Shown here: in pieces, positions 1-10,320 of the stretch
Layout of the letters: each line of letters begins with the position of its first letter
Position numbering within the stretch: the first letter of the stretch is position 1
Origin: Limnobaculum eriocheiris
GTDB taxonomy: Bacteria > Pseudomonadota > Gammaproteobacteria > Enterobacterales > Enterobacteriaceae
Direction of reading: 5' to 3'
DNA length: 39,091 nucleotides
Assembly: GCF_021010575.1 (NCBI RefSeq)
Contig: NZ_JAJNAG010000030.1
Coordinates: 1 to 39,091 of the forward strand
Position numbers and translations under genes: made by a program
Notes under the pieces: model-generated
What the model was told of the DNA's origin: nothing
The model's input: only the letters and a program-made list of their open reading frames with translations
The model's database searches: none

Positions 1-73
1 AGGTGGAATGACCGTTTCGGATCACATCACTCGTTTCAGAACAGCGGGGACAAACTACATCAATCTTTGCCAT
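1..73 (-). CDS. insA: InsA N-terminus of IS1-family element (partial)
   Basis: An ATG at 71-73 opens a minus-strand frame that runs off the window, giving 24 residues that begin MAKIDVVCPRC and contain SDVIRNGHST. This matches the N-terminal zinc-finger region of IS1 InsA, which has a CPxC pair followed by VVRNGKST in the classic element. In IS1 the InsA product is a DNA-binding regulator, and the InsAB' frameshift fusion is the transposase. A GGATG purine-rich stretch lies just upstream of the ATG. Only the 5' end is present, so whether the copy is functional cannot be judged. Confidence 0.8.
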   Translation of the reverse strand, partial: MAKIDVVCPRCSETSDVIRNGHST

Positions 74-133
74 CAATCATCCAAAGGGCGAAGAATACCA
101 CAACACTAAATATGCGTCACGACCAAAAATACC
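1..133 (-). mobile_element. End of an IS1-family insertion sequence (partial)
   Basis: The minus strand of this segment encodes the first residues of an InsA-like protein. Upstream of it lies a short leader ending in GGTATTTTTGG, read inward on the minus strand and taken here as the terminal inverted repeat (about 111-133). IS1 ends also begin with GGT, and the leader shares the string ATTTAGTGT with the left end of IS1. The element continues beyond position 1. The outer boundary at 133 is inferred from these similarities, because only one end is visible and no target duplication can be checked. The conserved neighbour ycbL begins just over 100 bases away; in E. coli the next gene would be aspC, which is absent here. 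Confidence 0.75.
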
Positions 134-196
134 AGTATTACATGTTCTTTATTGTGTATATGTATTCTGATAGGTAAATCAGCATTCTCTTGATAA

Positions 197-228
197 ATTC
201 TCCGGTAATAGATTGGTAACCAGAGAAT
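197..228 (-). terminator. Possible weak terminator downstream of ycbL
   Basis: An interrupted inverted repeat (ATTCTC with GGT, answered by ACC and GAGAAT) lies just past the ycbL stop codon and is followed on the minus strand by TTTATC. The stem has mismatches and the U-tract is poor. The rest of 134-242 is AT-rich and holds nothing else I recognise. Confidence 0.3.
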
Positions 229-242
229 ATATCAATAATTTA

Positions 243-881
243 CTAGGTTCTGTCAGCTACAAACGGGTTTGTCATTCGTTCTTCACCAAAAGTGGACATC
301 GGTCCATGACCCGGAATAAATTGAACATCATTCCCCAATGGCCAAAGCTTATTGCGAATTGATGAAATTAATGCCTGATAATCTCCCCGGGGAAAATCAG
401 TTCTGCCAATGCCTCCGGCAAATAAAACATCCCCAACTGAAGCCAGACGGGTAGATTCAGAAAAAAAGATAACATGCCCTGGCGTGTGCCCCGGAGTGTG
501 ACGAACCTGTAGCTCAACATTGCCAAACTTAACAGTATCCCCCTCGTCCAGCCAACGATCTGGCACAAACGCGGTACAGTGCTCCAAACCAAAACGCGCA
601 CTTTGTTCTGCTAATGTTTCCAGCAAAAAAGCATCGTCTTTATGGGGGCCAACAATGGGTACCGTATAACGCCGTGCCATTTTGCTGGCCGCACCTACGT
701 GATCCAGATGCCCATGAGTCAGTAATACCTTCACCAGTGTTAAGCCCAGATCGTCAATCGTCTTGCTTAAGATCGCCGGTTCACCGCCGGGATCAACAAT
801 CACAGCCTGTTTAGTTTCTTCACACCACAATAATGTACAATTTTGCTGAAATGGCGTAACCGGAATAATTTTGTATTTCAA
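243..881 (-). CDS. ycbL: YcbL, glyoxalase II-like metallo-beta-lactamase-fold hydrolase
   Basis: A 212-residue soluble protein of the metallo-beta-lactamase superfamily. The metal-binding signature THGHLDHVG is at residues 55-63, followed by HTPGHTPGH, a metal-bridging aspartate in VGDVLF and a late PGHGP histidine, so the usual ligand set is complete. The length matches E. coli YcbL (about 215 residues). YcbL-type proteins are small type II glyoxalases, for which hydrolysis of S-D-lactoylglutathione has been reported; the physiological substrate is less certain. The gene is the last in the mukB-ldtD-mepK-ycbL series, separated from mepK by a terminator, so it probably has its own promoter in 882-967. 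The ATG is preceded by a GGGAGAGCTT ribosome site. Confidence 0.9.
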   Translation of the reverse strand: MKYKIIPVTPFQQNCTLLWCEETKQAVIVDPGGEPAILSKTIDDLGLTLVKVLLTHGHLDHVGAASKMARRYTVPIVGPHKDDAFLLETLAEQSARFGLEHCTAFVPDRWLDEGDTVKFGNVELQVRHTPGHTPGHVIFFSESTRLASVGDVLFAGGIGRTDFPRGDYQALISSIRNKLWPLGNDVQFIPGHGPMSTFGEERMTNPFVADRT

Positions 882-967
882 AGAAGCTCTCCCTCATAGC
901 CGGTATGATTATTATTTTAAGCAATAAACCATATTACCATTTCTTTCTGATTTGTTTAGCTCCATAC

Positions 968-1002
968 AAAAATAAGGCATCTGATTAGATGCCCTATTTT
1001 TT
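968..1002 (-). terminator. Rho-independent terminator after mepK
   Basis: A perfect GGCATCT/AGATGCC stem with a four-base loop is extended by A-rich and T-rich flanks (AAAATAAGGC and GCCCTATTTTTT). It lies directly downstream of the mepK stop on the minus strand, and the flanks would give U-tracts in either direction. It separates mepK from ycbL. Confidence 0.8.
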
Positions 1003-1019
1003 ATACGAAACAATCTTAA

Positions 1020-1592
1020 TTACCAGTTTCTGACTGGCCCGGTATCAACATGTACAAAATCACTGGATGGATAATAACCGACTCCACCAGAGTTCATCTG
1101 TAATGCTGCATCCCTCAAACTTCTCAAAGAGACACCATCAATTCGAATATCTGCGGCCTGACCTAGAGTATGATAACTATGTTTTGCGACACCTCGTTTC
1201 TGACTGCGCATATCATTATTAGAGTCCAGACTACGATAGCCGCAAATAAGTTCAATTTGCTTATTACCAAACTGCTTTTGTAGATAATACAGCTTGTCAT
1301 AAAGCTGTGGATCAATAGTCGTAATTTGATCGTTACGTCTATCGCGGAAAATATGATTTAAGCGGGAGAGTTCTGTTTTGTCATAACTCTTACCGTTAAA
1401 GTAAGTCGAGTTAATTGTTTCATTTGTATTGATATTCTTAACCAACAAAGTACGGGTACGAAGCGCACTCTTACTCTTCTTAGCCGTTGATGCGCTGGAA
1501 GCAGCAAACGCCGCATCAGGAATAAGTACTAACCCTAATGCTGCGCCGCTAATAGTCAGCCATTTACGACGATGATGATCAATTTTATCCAT
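1020..1592 (-). CDS. mepK: MepK (YcbK), periplasmic murein DD/LD-endopeptidase
   Basis: A 190-residue exported peptidoglycan hydrolase of the DUF882/peptidase M15-like family, which cleaves cross-links including the 3-3 links made by L,D-transpeptidases. The N-terminus has a Tat-type signal: RRKWL at residues 8-12, a hydrophobic stretch and a likely AFA cleavage site near residue 30. The zinc-site motifs are visible as HSYHTLGQAADI and the late FVHVDTG. Length agrees with the E. coli protein (182). It lies directly downstream of ldtD in the same direction, which fits the functional pair of 3-3 link formation and cleavage. The roughly 270-base gap and hairpin between them suggest they are not tightly co-transcribed. 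Confidence 0.92.
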   Translation of the reverse strand: MDKIDHHRRKWLTISGAALGLVLIPDAAFAASSASTAKKSKSALRTRTLLVKNINTNETINSTYFNGKSYDKTELSRLNHIFRDRRNDQITTIDPQLYDKLYYLQKQFGNKQIELICGYRSLDSNNDMRSQKRGVAKHSYHTLGQAADIRIDGVSLRSLRDAALQMNSGGVGYYPSSDFVHVDTGPVRNW

Positions 1593-1790
1593 AATTCTAT
1601 TTATACTCAGTAAAGCTGGTTACAAAACCATTTCGTTACACAATAGCCACTGACATAAATTAATCTATGTCATCTTGCTTCACTATTAAAGTAGCAAGCA
1701 AAAGAGTGATGAAAAACAAGCGAATACTACATATTAAGTCTGTATGTAGCATAACTTTTAATGCTCTGGAGTCCAGACTTTGACTGTTTC

Positions 1791-1818
1791 TACGGGTGCT
1801 TAAATGTAAGCACCCGTA
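1791..1818 (-). terminator. Strong hairpin between ldtD and mepK
   Basis: A perfect 12-bp stem, TACGGGTGCTTA/TAAGCACCCGTA, with an AATG loop (CATT on the minus strand), sits about 40 bases past the ldtD stop. It is placed like a terminator, but there is no U-tract on the minus strand (it continues GAAACAG). It may instead stabilise a 3' end or act with Rho. A smaller palindrome, TCTGGA-G-TCCAGA, lies next to it at 1765-1777. Confidence 0.55.
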
Positions 1819-1860
1819 AACACATATTATTATGACAACAAAAATGAAAGGATTACTGCA

Positions 1861-3606
1861 TTAGCGCAATAATTTTTCTACCTGAGGTAATTCTTTAATT
1901 CCTTCTTGTACAGCACTGTCATATCCGTAAATATCTGTTCGGAATTCAGGCGTACCGCTATTAGATACCCAAGAGGTCATATAATAGAGTTGCACAGGAA
2001 TCTCTTCACGAATATTGGCATAGGCTGTATTACCGCGTTTCAGGGTATTTTGAATCCGGTTATCATCCCAACCCACTTCATTTAACAGAATATTAGCCAG
2101 CTCAGACGCCTTATTAACCCGGATACAACCTGAACTTAACGCTCTCATATTCTTATCAAACAGCCTGTGGTTAGGCGTATCATGCAAATATATCGCATCA
2201 TCATTCGGCATATTAAACTTAAAGCGCCCCAATGCATTACTACTACCAGGTGCCTGCTGTAGACGGTAGTTTCCACCTGCTGACCAGTCTATGCTACTTG
2301 GATCAACAACGGTTGCGCCTTTTCCCCAACCGGAATAGACCGTGTAACCACCACGCTTCAGATATTCAGCATCCCGTTTAGCTTTAGGTGCTAAATCTTC
2401 ACGAATCAGTTTAACCGGAACGTTCCAAGGTGGGTTAACTACGACATTATTTAGCGCGCTGCTCATTAATGGTGTTTTACGTTTTACAGAACCAACAATA
2501 ACCCGCGACTTCAGAACCAATTCGCTATTCACATAATAAGCCAGCGAGTAATCTGGAATGTTAACGAAAATACCGTGATCCATTGAATTTGGTAATAAAC
2601 GTAAACGCTGAATGTTCAGCGCCAAAATAGCAGCCCGTGTTTGCGGAGCCATATTTAACGCTTCACGAGTGGTATTACCAATGACACCGTCAGTTTCCAT
2701 ACCATACATTTGTTGAAAACGTTTCACGCCATCAACCAGTTCGCCGCTATATACCAATGATACTTTTTTCTTCGGTGCTGATGCTTCACTTTCAGATTTA
2801 ATCAGACCGCTACGAGCCAGAATATCTCTTAATACTGGAACATCTTTATTGCTGTTACCCGGACGCAGACTCTGTTTAGCAAGCTCCATTTGCGGCCATG
2901 GTTGAACATCTTCAACTAACGACTTTAATGATTCATGCATCTTGCTATAAAAGGCATTTTGTGGCGCCAGACTTTGAATAAATTTGGCTGAATTACCATC
3001 TTTAACGGCCTGTTGCCATTGAGCCGTCATTTCAACTGAAGGGGCTGCAATTTTGTAAGAACCGTTGTTATATAACCAACGATTACCATTGGCTTTAGCA
3101 CCCTCAACAAAATGCATATAGCCCAGTAAAGCATCAGACAGCACCGCATCTCTGGCCATGCCAGTAATTTCTGGCTGGGTTAATAATTTTGCCCATTGTC
3201 CAAACTGAGAATTTATGCCAGCTAACGCCATTTCAGCCAATTGCTGCTCAAACTGTTTCTGAACTTTTTCGTCTTCCCACAGGGGTTTCATTTCTACCGT
3301 GGTATAGACTGAGCTCAATTCTGGCATGAACTTTAATGTCACACCCGCAGGTAATGCAGCAATTAATGCATCACGGGTTCGAGCAACCAGAACCGGATCT
3401 TGTACAGGTACTTCAACAGCCGTAGTTTCTGCTGTCGCTACTTGCCCGCCTTCCGTTGTAGCGGGTGCTTCGGCAGAAATAGTCGCTGGAGCCTGATTAT
3501 TCAGGTCTTCATCAGCCGCACATCCGCCCAATGGAAATGCCATCAACGCCGTTAATGTACATTTTACTGCTAAATTTTTAATAATTTTTCGTTTTACCAA
3601 CAACAT
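1861..3606 (-). CDS. ldtD: LdtD (YcbB), L,D-transpeptidase with apparent lipoprotein signal
   Basis: A 581-residue L,D-transpeptidase (E. coli protein 615) that forms 3-3 (meso-DAP to meso-DAP) cross-links in peptidoglycan. In order: an export signal, an LdtD-type N-terminal region, a peptidoglycan-binding repeat (VKRFQQMYGMETDGVIG) and a YkuD catalytic domain with HDTPNHRLF and SSGCIRV. The catalytic cysteine is residue 494. The signal ends AFPLGGCA with Cys29, which reads as a lipobox; as I recall it, the E. coli protein has no such cysteine. The +2 residue is Ala, which would favour outer-membrane sorting. The ATG follows an AGGGGA ribosome site. Neighbouring mepK encodes a hydrolase able to cut the links made here. 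Enzyme identity is secure; lipidation is inferred. Confidence 0.93.
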   Translation of the reverse strand: MLLVKRKIIKNLAVKCTLTALMAFPLGGCAADEDLNNQAPATISAEAPATTEGGQVATAETTAVEVPVQDPVLVARTRDALIAALPAGVTLKFMPELSSVYTTVEMKPLWEDEKVQKQFEQQLAEMALAGINSQFGQWAKLLTQPEITGMARDAVLSDALLGYMHFVEGAKANGNRWLYNNGSYKIAAPSVEMTAQWQQAVKDGNSAKFIQSLAPQNAFYSKMHESLKSLVEDVQPWPQMELAKQSLRPGNSNKDVPVLRDILARSGLIKSESEASAPKKKVSLVYSGELVDGVKRFQQMYGMETDGVIGNTTREALNMAPQTRAAILALNIQRLRLLPNSMDHGIFVNIPDYSLAYYVNSELVLKSRVIVGSVKRKTPLMSSALNNVVVNPPWNVPVKLIREDLAPKAKRDAEYLKRGGYTVYSGWGKGATVVDPSSIDWSAGGNYRLQQAPGSSNALGRFKFNMPNDDAIYLHDTPNHRLFDKNMRALSSGCIRVNKASELANILLNEVGWDDNRIQNTLKRGNTAYANIREEIPVQLYYMTSWVSNSGTPEFRTDIYGYDSAVQEGIKELPQVEKLLR

Positions 3607-3740
3607 CCTCTGTCCCCTGCTTTTACCAACATATTATTGACCATCGCCACTATGCCCCATTTGAACGTTAAAATGGCTTGATAAACATGCGTTCTAATTT
3701 AAAACATTTCTACCAAAACATCCTGTATAAATTGGCATTC

Positions 3741-3766
3741 GAAAAATTGGTCGCCTTTCGGCGACT
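3741..3766 (-). terminator. Rho-independent terminator of the cmoM-mukFEB operon
   Basis: GTCGCC/GGCGAC stem with a GAAA loop on the minus strand, followed by CCAATTTTTC. It lies about 55 bases past the mukB stop codon. The rest of the 213-base interval to ldtD is AT-rich and presumably carries the ldtD promoter. Confidence 0.85.
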
Positions 3767-3819
3767 CTGAATACAGAGTATCTTAATGAGACGATAATAA
3801 ACAATAAACTAACCTTATT

Positions 3820-6800
3820 TTATTGTAACAACTCTTCAGAAACATCTGGTTCATCACTTTTTGTCGTCTCATTTTCAACTTTAGCAGGCTCTTTATCGGC
3901 TGCAAACCCTTTAAGGCCAACCACATGAACATGTTCATGATTTTGGAATACCTTACGAACCAACTTATAAGTTGTTCCCTTTTCCGGACTAATATTTTCC
4001 GGAGCCGCGATCACCAGTTGCATCTCTAAGCGATCGCAAAGTTCAAACAGTGTCGCAATAGAGTTGGCATCAAGACGCGCGGCCTCATCCAGGAACAGCA
4101 GGCGACATGGCGAAATATCTTTACCACGTAGCCGTCTGGATTCCTCTTCCCAACTCTGAACCACCATCACCAGAATTGACATACCGGTACCGATGGCTTC
4201 ACCGGTTGATAAAGCGCCACTTTCTGCACGCAGCCACCCGTCGGAGCCGCGATATACTTCAACCTCCAGTTCCAGATAGTTACGGTAGTCCAGTAACTCT
4301 TCACCGATGGTCTGTGCTGTGCGTTGCCCCATATCAATATGTGGATTCAGGCGCTGATAGAGTTTGGCTAAAGCTTCTGAGAAGGTCAGGCGATTGCTGC
4401 TAAATAAGTCCTGATGCTGTTCCTGTTGTTCAGACAACACTTCCAGCAATGTCGCATGGGCTTCACGCACATTAACATTCAGGCGCACGCTCTTAACCTG
4501 ACCAAAGGCCACGGCCTGCAAGCCCTGGTTCAGCATACGAATACGGTTTTGTTCGCGTTGAATCGTTTTACGAATGATGTTAGCCACACTCTTGGAACTG
4601 ATGGCCAGCTTCTGTTCGCGGGCGGTCAGCTCTTCCGTCAGGCGGGCTAATTCAATTTCCATCTGTTCAATGGCTTCTACCGGATCGTCAGTACGAATAA
4701 TATCCTGACGGATACGCTCCCGCAGATGCTGATAAACTGCAATATAGAACTGAATTTTCCGCTCAGGCCGTTTAGGATCCTCCGACGCTCTGAGTACATC
4801 ACGTAAATGTTCGTTATCAGCAACCGCCAGACGCAATGCCCCTAATGCTTTATCCGACATTGAACGCAGATCTTCTGCATCCATATAGGCTAATTCACGA
4901 CGATGCAAACGGCGCTCAACGTCATTATCTTTAACCAGACGCATGACCAGACACCAACCCGCTTTCGCAGTCACTACCTGCTCGCGAATCTGATGATATT
5001 CACGTTCTGCTTTGCGCAGACGCTTCTGTAAATTATCCATCTCGGCTTCACAGAAGGTGATCTGTTTTTCCAACTGGTTACAGCGCTGACGATTCTGGTG
5101 TAGTCCGGCATACAGTTCATCACGACGCTGTTTGGCTCTGGCTTCAGCATTGGGATCGGCCTGAACGCCGATATCCTGTAGCTCCTGCCCTAACTCTTTC
5201 AGCATATCTCGCTTGGCATCATAAGAGCTCTTAAGTGAGGCCAATACCTGATTAAACTGTGCCGCCTGAGCCTGATAAGATTTTAACTGCTCTCTGGCGC
5301 GGCTACGTTCAGCTTCTGCCTGCTCCAGACGTTGGCGCAGTTTATCGTTCAGGTCGGAGTTTTCCGTCAGCATGCCAGCCGAATCGCTGTAACTAAAATG
5401 AACCCGACGCTGTACCACTTCCGTTAACGCAAAAGCCTGCTGCTTAATCTGGCGTTGTACCGATTGCGCCTGAGCATAGCTGGCCTGTAAATTCTCATGC
5501 TGTGTTGGGTCGCTTTGTAATACCGCCACCAGCGGTTCAAGTTTAGTTAACGTATTACCATGCTGTTGAACATAACGCGCCGCGTCCTGTGCCTCTTCCA
5601 GATCTTCCCGGATAACCTCAACCCGTTCAATCAGAGAATCATCCCCCATCAGATGCAACAGAGGCATGATACGGTTTAACTGACTGATACTCTCTTTGGC
5701 TTGATCGTACTGTTGCTTGTGCTGGCGCTCCTGACCTTCATGGCCATTTAACTCACGTTCGATTTCATTACGACGAGAAGTTAGCTGACGAATCTCCGCT
5801 TCCGGATCGCTTTCAAATACCACGGAAAGATGAGTACCAACAAAACGACTAAAGCTTTGATGCAAACGCTGCGTTTTTTGTACATCAAAAGAGATTGTGG
5901 CATAACGTTCCGCCAGCTCTTCACGCTCTGCACTCAATACTTCCAGACGGTTTTCACGCGCTGCACGACCAAATAATGGCACTTCAGGGAAGCGCGAATA
6001 GCGCCACTGGCGGTCAGAAACTTTGACGACGATTGCACCAGTCAGCTCTTCTGCCTCGAAAACGCTATCATCAAATGACTGAGGGTCCCCTTCAATCAGA
6101 TACAGATCTTCCGGGCAATCTTCCAGAGAATCCAGATGCTCACGTAACAGTGAAAGGTCCGGTACGACAATACCGTGACGAGCCGGCCCATATAATGCGG
6201 AGAAATAAGGTGCATCATCCAGCACGACATCATCATAAATTTCAGATAACAGCACACCGCCAAAACGGTCGGCCAGTGCCAGCAGGCGACTGTCTTCCGC
6301 TCCGCTTGGTTGGCTCAGACGTTCAATTTGCTGTTCAATCAAACTCTTTTGTTGTGATATCTGGTCGCGTTCAACGGTAGTTTCACGCTCACGTTCCAGC
6401 AGATACTGCATCTGTTCGGTAATCTGAGCGCTGTTTTCCAGGCTTTCACCGCACTGTTCACTCAGCTGAGTGAGAGCATCCTGAGCAGCAATCCAGACCG
6501 GGGCCCTATCCGATAGCTGCTTAATGCGGCTATTAGCCTGTTCCAGTTCCTGACGCAGAGACATTCTCTGTTCGCCAAAGCTGGTGGCACCCTGAGATAG
6601 CTCTTCCAGACGCATTTCCAGTTCACTACGTACTTCTTCCAACTCTTCCAGTTGATAGTCGTGCCCGTTTTTTTTGCAAAACTCTTGTAACAGACGTTCT
6701 GCATCTTGCTGTTCGCGCAGACGCTGTTCCAGCTCGGAAAGCTGAATGCGTAATGCGTTAACGCGTTCCGCCTGATGCTGTTGTGATGACCAGTCACGTA

Positions 6801-8304
6801 ATAGTTCTTTTGCTGTCTTCCAGGCATCTGCCCGGCTGACTTCACCAGCCATTTTGCAAACCAGTTGATAGGCTTCTTCAAACTGGCTGTGTGCCGCATC
6901 GGCTACACTAAGCTTTTGTTCCAGTGCTAATAGCGCTTCCGTCGCTTCCTGCTCTCGGGCAGTAAAGGTTTCTAACCATTCATCAGCATTGTCCGCGGTC
7001 AGCTCAGGCAGCTGACAGACTTCCCGGGCACGTTCCAACGCGGTTAATGCCTGCTGATACTGAATCGCACGGGTTTGCTGTACGTCTAACGCCTGTTGAT
7101 AGTCAGCCAGCTGACTTTTTAATTCATCAACTTCGAGTTCAGAGCCTTCAGTACGAGCCTGATAGTCCGCCAGTTGTTCATTAGATTCAGCAACAACTTC
7201 ATTTTGTTCTTCCAAACGGTAGGTCAACTCATCCAGATCGCTCTGATAGCGCTCGATCTTTTCCTGTTGGCGCATTGCCGTTTGCACTAAATTCAGATGG
7301 TCGCTGGCTGCCTGATAATCCATTTCCAGATCGGATTGCGCTCCGGATTGCTCGGCCAGTTCGCGTGCCATTTCAACATGACGATACTGCTCAGTCACCA
7401 ATTGAGCGCGACTGGTAAGCAGTTCACGACGCAACACCAGCGCCCCATCAAGGTGCACCCGACGCTCATTGGCATGACGCATATAATCCGCTGCCACATA
7501 CGAGGTTGCTTCTGAAATCAGGTGTTTAAACAGATCGCGGTCAGATTGCGTAACCCGAATGGCTTCAAGAGTCATGCGGTTTTCCCGCAGTGCGGATTCC
7601 ATATCCTGGAAGGCTTTACGCACCCCGCTGTTTTCCGGCAACAGGTAATCCCGTAATGAACGGGTAATAGCGCTGGAAATACCACCGTACAGTGATGCTT
7701 CGATCAGTCGATAGAATTTACTGCGATCGGAAGAAGAGCGTAGACGCTTAGGAATAACCCCCAGATCAAACATCAGGGCATGATAATCAGCAATGGAGTT
7801 AAATTGTTTAAATTGAACGCCTTCAATGGCTTCAACCCGCTCTTTTAGCTCCGGCAGTGGTAAAACGCGAGCCTGACGCTCACCCACGGTTTCCGTCAGA
7901 ATTTGAGTGGGTTGTATCGCTGCCGGTAAACCAGAAATGGTGAATGGCTTGATATCCACTTTCTTATCACGACCGGCAACCTGCTGTAGGCGAACACCAC
8001 AGATAACCCGCTGATGGCGGGAGTTAACCACGTCCAGCGTAGCATAACAAACACCGGCCTTTAACTTACCGTACAGCCCTTTATCTCTGGAGCCACTGGT
8101 AGCACCCGCTTCCGTAGTATTACGGAAGTGAAGCAGGGTCAGATCGGGGATCAAAGCAGTAACGAAAGCCGCCATAGTGGTGGATTTTCCTGCCCCGTTA
8201 CCGCCAGACAATGTGGTGACTAACTCATCCAGATCAAAGGTACGGGCAAAAAAGCCATTCCAGTTGACCAGCGTTAGCGAGCGAAATTTACCGCGTTCAA
8301 TCAT
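3820..8304 (-). CDS. mukB: MukB, SMC-like chromosome condensin ATPase
   Basis: A 1494-residue SMC-type protein (E. coli 1486), the core of the MukBEF complex that organises and segregates the chromosome. The Walker A motif GGNGAGKST is at residues 34-42 in the N-terminal head. Two long, Gln/Glu-rich coiled-coil arms flank a central hinge region near residues 640-780. The C-terminal head carries the ABC signature [10 protein letters not shown] and the Walker B string [11 protein letters not shown]. No break or missing motif is seen. It is last in the operon and overlaps mukE by 4 bases, which suggests translational coupling. The C-terminal tail (about residues 1465-1494) is acidic and looks poorly conserved. 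Many antisense open frames inside the gene are shadows of its codon pattern. Confidence 0.97.
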   Translation of the reverse strand: MIERGKFRSLTLVNWNGFFARTFDLDELVTTLSGGNGAGKSTTMAAFVTALIPDLTLLHFRNTTEAGATSGSRDKGLYGKLKAGVCYATLDVVNSRHQRVICGVRLQQVAGRDKKVDIKPFTISGLPAAIQPTQILTETVGERQARVLPLPELKERVEAIEGVQFKQFNSIADYHALMFDLGVIPKRLRSSSDRSKFYRLIEASLYGGISSAITRSLRDYLLPENSGVRKAFQDMESALRENRMTLEAIRVTQSDRDLFKHLISEATSYVAADYMRHANERRVHLDGALVLRRELLTSRAQLVTEQYRHVEMARELAEQSGAQSDLEMDYQAASDHLNLVQTAMRQQEKIERYQSDLDELTYRLEEQNEVVAESNEQLADYQARTEGSELEVDELKSQLADYQQALDVQQTRAIQYQQALTALERAREVCQLPELTADNADEWLETFTAREQEATEALLALEQKLSVADAAHSQFEEAYQLVCKMAGEVSRADAWKTAKELLRDWSSQQHQAERVNALRIQLSELEQRLREQQDAERLLQEFCKKNGHDYQLEELEEVRSELEMRLEELSQGATSFGEQRMSLRQELEQANSRIKQLSDRAPVWIAAQDALTQLSEQCGESLENSAQITEQMQYLLERERETTVERDQISQQKSLIEQQIERLSQPSGAEDSRLLALADRFGGVLLSEIYDDVVLDDAPYFSALYGPARHGIVVPDLSLLREHLDSLEDCPEDLYLIEGDPQSFDDSVFEAEELTGAIVVKVSDRQWRYSRFPEVPLFGRAARENRLEVLSAEREELAERYATISFDVQKTQRLHQSFSRFVGTHLSVVFESDPEAEIRQLTSRRNEIERELNGHEGQERQHKQQYDQAKESISQLNRIMPLLHLMGDDSLIERVEVIREDLEEAQDAARYVQQHGNTLTKLEPLVAVLQSDPTQHENLQASYAQAQSVQRQIKQQAFALTEVVQRRVHFSYSDSAGMLTENSDLNDKLRQRLEQAEAERSRAREQLKSYQAQAAQFNQVLASLKSSYDAKRDMLKELGQELQDIGVQADPNAEARAKQRRDELYAGLHQNRQRCNQLEKQITFCEAEMDNLQKRLRKAEREYHQIREQVVTAKAGWCLVMRLVKDNDVERRLHRRELAYMDAEDLRSMSDKALGALRLAVADNEHLRDVLRASEDPKRPERKIQFYIAVYQHLRERIRQDIIRTDDPVEAIEQMEIELARLTEELTAREQKLAISSKSVANIIRKTIQREQNRIRMLNQGLQAVAFGQVKSVRLNVNVREAHATLLEVLSEQQEQHQDLFSSNRLTFSEALAKLYQRLNPHIDMGQRTAQTIGEELLDYRNYLELEVEVYRGSDGWLRAESGALSTGEAIGTGMSILVMVVQSWEEESRRLRGKDISPCRLLFLDEAARLDANSIATLFELCDRLEMQLVIAAPENISPEKGTTYKLVRKVFQNHEHVHVVGLKGFAADKEPAKVENETTKSDEPDVSEELLQ

Positions 8305-9017
8305 TCCTGTTCATCCTCCGCGCTATCCGCCACGTTTTCATTATTCTGGTCGTCATCAGACAGTGACAAACTGCTCTCCAACGGCATCGCTTCACCATCG
8401 CGAATCATACGTAATTGCGCTTCTCTTGGATCATCACTGCTGCGAACATCAGCTCCAAAGCGGAAAACCGCTTCAGTAATTCGAAACTTAGTACTGTCAG
8501 TTCCCATAAACGTCACCATGCCTAAACGGCGCAGTCGGTTAAGGGAAGTTCTGACTTTTTCCTGTAGTTTCTGACGGTCAAGGTCAGAACCGGTGGAGCG
8601 CTGGTTGACGTATTTTAATAGTTTGCTTTCATCCGCCAGTGAAATCAGTTCTTCATACAGTTCCTGACCGCTAAAAATTCCTTCCTGCGCTAATCGCTCC
8701 GGACTGAGATAGAGATAACAAAGGATCTTACCTACCATCATATCCAGCTCGGACAACACTGAACGAGATATCAACGTAGTAGAGCGCGGACGTAAATAGA
8801 AGAACCCTTCCGGTGCCCGAATTAGCTCAACGTTATAACGTTGGTAAAACATTTCCAGTTCATCCTGATAGTCCATCAGGAAAGCATGATTATCCAGCTC
8901 ATCAATGCCAATATGACGACCTGAGCGCAATTGGCTATCAAGCGCCGGGAAAAGTGAGTTAGCAATCGCCTGAGCTAGTTTAGCTGGCATGATTTGTTCA
9001 ATATTTGTCGATGACAT
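8301..9017 (-). CDS. mukE: MukE, condensin accessory subunit
   Basis: A 238-residue subunit (E. coli about 234) that binds the MukF kleisin and, through it, the MukB heads. The ATG at 9015-9017 gives [16 protein letters not shown], matching the E. coli N-terminus. An upstream in-frame start near 9098 would add 27 residues read from inside mukF with no homology, so it is rejected. Winged-helix-type sequence is visible, including [18 protein letters not shown] and [12 protein letters not shown], and the tail is acidic. The gene overlaps the mukF end by 20 bases and the mukB start by 4, consistent with coupled translation of the three subunits. Confidence 0.96.
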   Translation of the reverse strand: MSSTNIEQIMPAKLAQAIANSLFPALDSQLRSGRHIGIDELDNHAFLMDYQDELEMFYQRYNVELIRAPEGFFYLRPRSTTLISRSVLSELDMMVGKILCYLYLSPERLAQEGIFSGQELYEELISLADESKLLKYVNQRSTGSDLDRQKLQEKVRTSLNRLRRLGMVTFMGTDSTKFRITEAVFRFGADVRSSDDPREAQLRMIRDGEAMPLESSLSLSDDDQNNENVADSAEDEQE

Positions 9018-10320
9018 GGGCCTGCACCTTGGCTCCGTAATCGTTAATCGACTGCCATTCGGCAGGCAACCCGGAGAAATCAGCATCTGCCACACCAAGT
9101 CTGACGGCCTGATCGACTAACAGTCGGGCTACGTCAAAGTGGCGGGAGCGTGGGAATTGAGTCAAATAGCTACGCATCACTGCACCCAGATCCAACGGCC
9201 GGGCATCCCGTCGATAGACCTCAAGAGCAACTTCAATATGCGCGGCGATTTGCTCTCGCATTTCGGTAAATTCTTCAAATTCTAAATCTGGTGGAAGCTC
9301 ACCGGTAACCTCTTCACTACGCAAAGCCAACTCTTCGTCACGCATATCAAACAGACGTTCAGCATTGGCATAAGTCAGCGCCCACGGCTGGTCAAAATAA
9401 GTTTGTAATGATTGACGCAAACGTTGGGAGAAGATTCGGTTTTTATCCATATCTATCGCGGTACGGATAAATTTATGAATATGGCGATCGTAGCCAATCC
9501 ACAGGTCAATGGCTTGCTGACCCCAACTAATAATACGGTCCAGTTTGGACTGTAAGTCTAATACCAATTTATCAACAAACAGCAGTTCCGCATTGTTCAT
9601 TGTGGCATCCTGAATGCGCAATAAATTAGCCTGAAGCTTATCACCGGCGGCCTCCAGAGTATCCTGTAGTTCCCGCAGCGTACCGGAGGTCTCCATCAGT
9701 AAGGCTTCACAGCTTGAAATAGCGGCACGCCAGTCTTTACCTAACAGGGCAGCGATATCATTTTTTACGTTTTGTTGCTGCTCATCCATTATGCGTTGGG
9801 TAAGATCGATACTGTCAAAAATCTCGGCCACCGAGTATTTCAGTGGAGCGAAGACGTTTCTGTGCCAATGAAAATCATCCCCCCCTTCTTCAGCGGCTTC
9901 CGCTGCCAGATTCAGTTCCTGAGCAACAATCGATAGCTGCATAGAAAGGCGCAGTGAAGAGAATTCCCGTTGGCGAATATAATAATCGGTAATACCAATG
10001 CCTAACGGCGTTAAACGATAAATAGCATTACCGTCCGCTAGTTCACTGGTAAAACGGTTCAAAAGTCGCTGCTTCACCATGTCATTGATAGCATTGTTGG
10101 CACGCACAGCAATGGTTTCGTGAGTCTGCTCGAACCCTTTACTGACGTGTCTGAATGCATCAACCAGCTCACCTTCACTCATTTCACCATCTAACCGATC
10201 GCTATTTAGCGTGGCAATAGATAATAAAAATGCCAGACGTTCTGTTGGTAACGACAATGAAAAATCGTTTTTACGGGCCCAGGCGACCAGTTCCGGTACA
10301 GTCTGGGAAAAATCACTCAT
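8998..10320 (-). CDS. mukF: MukF, kleisin subunit of MukBEF
   Basis: A 440-residue kleisin, the same length as in E. coli. It bridges the two MukB heads and holds MukE. The N-terminal part (about residues 1-120) is the winged-helix dimerisation domain, starting [19 protein letters not shown] helical middle region with many Gln/Leu heptads follows, then a C-terminal winged-helix domain ending in the conserved-looking [15 protein letters not shown]. The start codon overlaps the cmoM stop by 4 bases (10317-10320) and its 3' end overlaps mukE, so the cmoM-mukF-mukE-mukB order of E. coli is kept. Confidence 0.96.
   Translation of the reverse strand: MSDFSQTVPELVAWARKNDFSLSLPTERLAFLLSIATLNSDRLDGEMSEGELVDAFRHVSKGFEQTHETIAVRANNAINDMVKQRLLNRFTSELADGNAIYRLTPLGIGITDYYIRQREFSSLRLSMQLSIVAQELNLAAEAAEEGGDDFHWHRNVFAPLKYSVAEIFDSIDLTQRIMDEQQQNVKNDIAALLGKDWRAAISSCEALLMETSGTLRELQDTLEAAGDKLQANLLRIQDATMNNAELLFVDKLVLDLQSKLDRIISWGQQAIDLWIGYDRHIHKFIRTAIDMDKNRIFSQRLRQSLQTYFDQPWALTYANAERLFDMRDEELALRSEEVTGELPPDLEFEEFTEMREQIAAHIEVALEVYRRDARPLDLGAVMRSYLTQFPRSRHFDVARLLVDQAVRLGVADADFSGLPAEWQSINDYGAKVQAHVIDKY

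Noticed and set aside
1-174. Open plus-strand frame of 57 codons at the left edge, without a visible start
   Set aside because: It is antisense to the IS1 InsA start and terminal repeat, which have clear similarity; the plus-strand translation resembles nothing known.
6462-6899. 145-codon minus-strand frame inside mukB
   Set aside because: Out of frame with the intact mukB coding sequence, with no start context; a shadow of the coiled-coil codon pattern.
8301-9098. Longer mukE reading frame starting near 9098
   Set aside because: The extra 27 residues are read from inside mukF and do not match the MukE N-terminus; the ATG at 9017 gives the family start.
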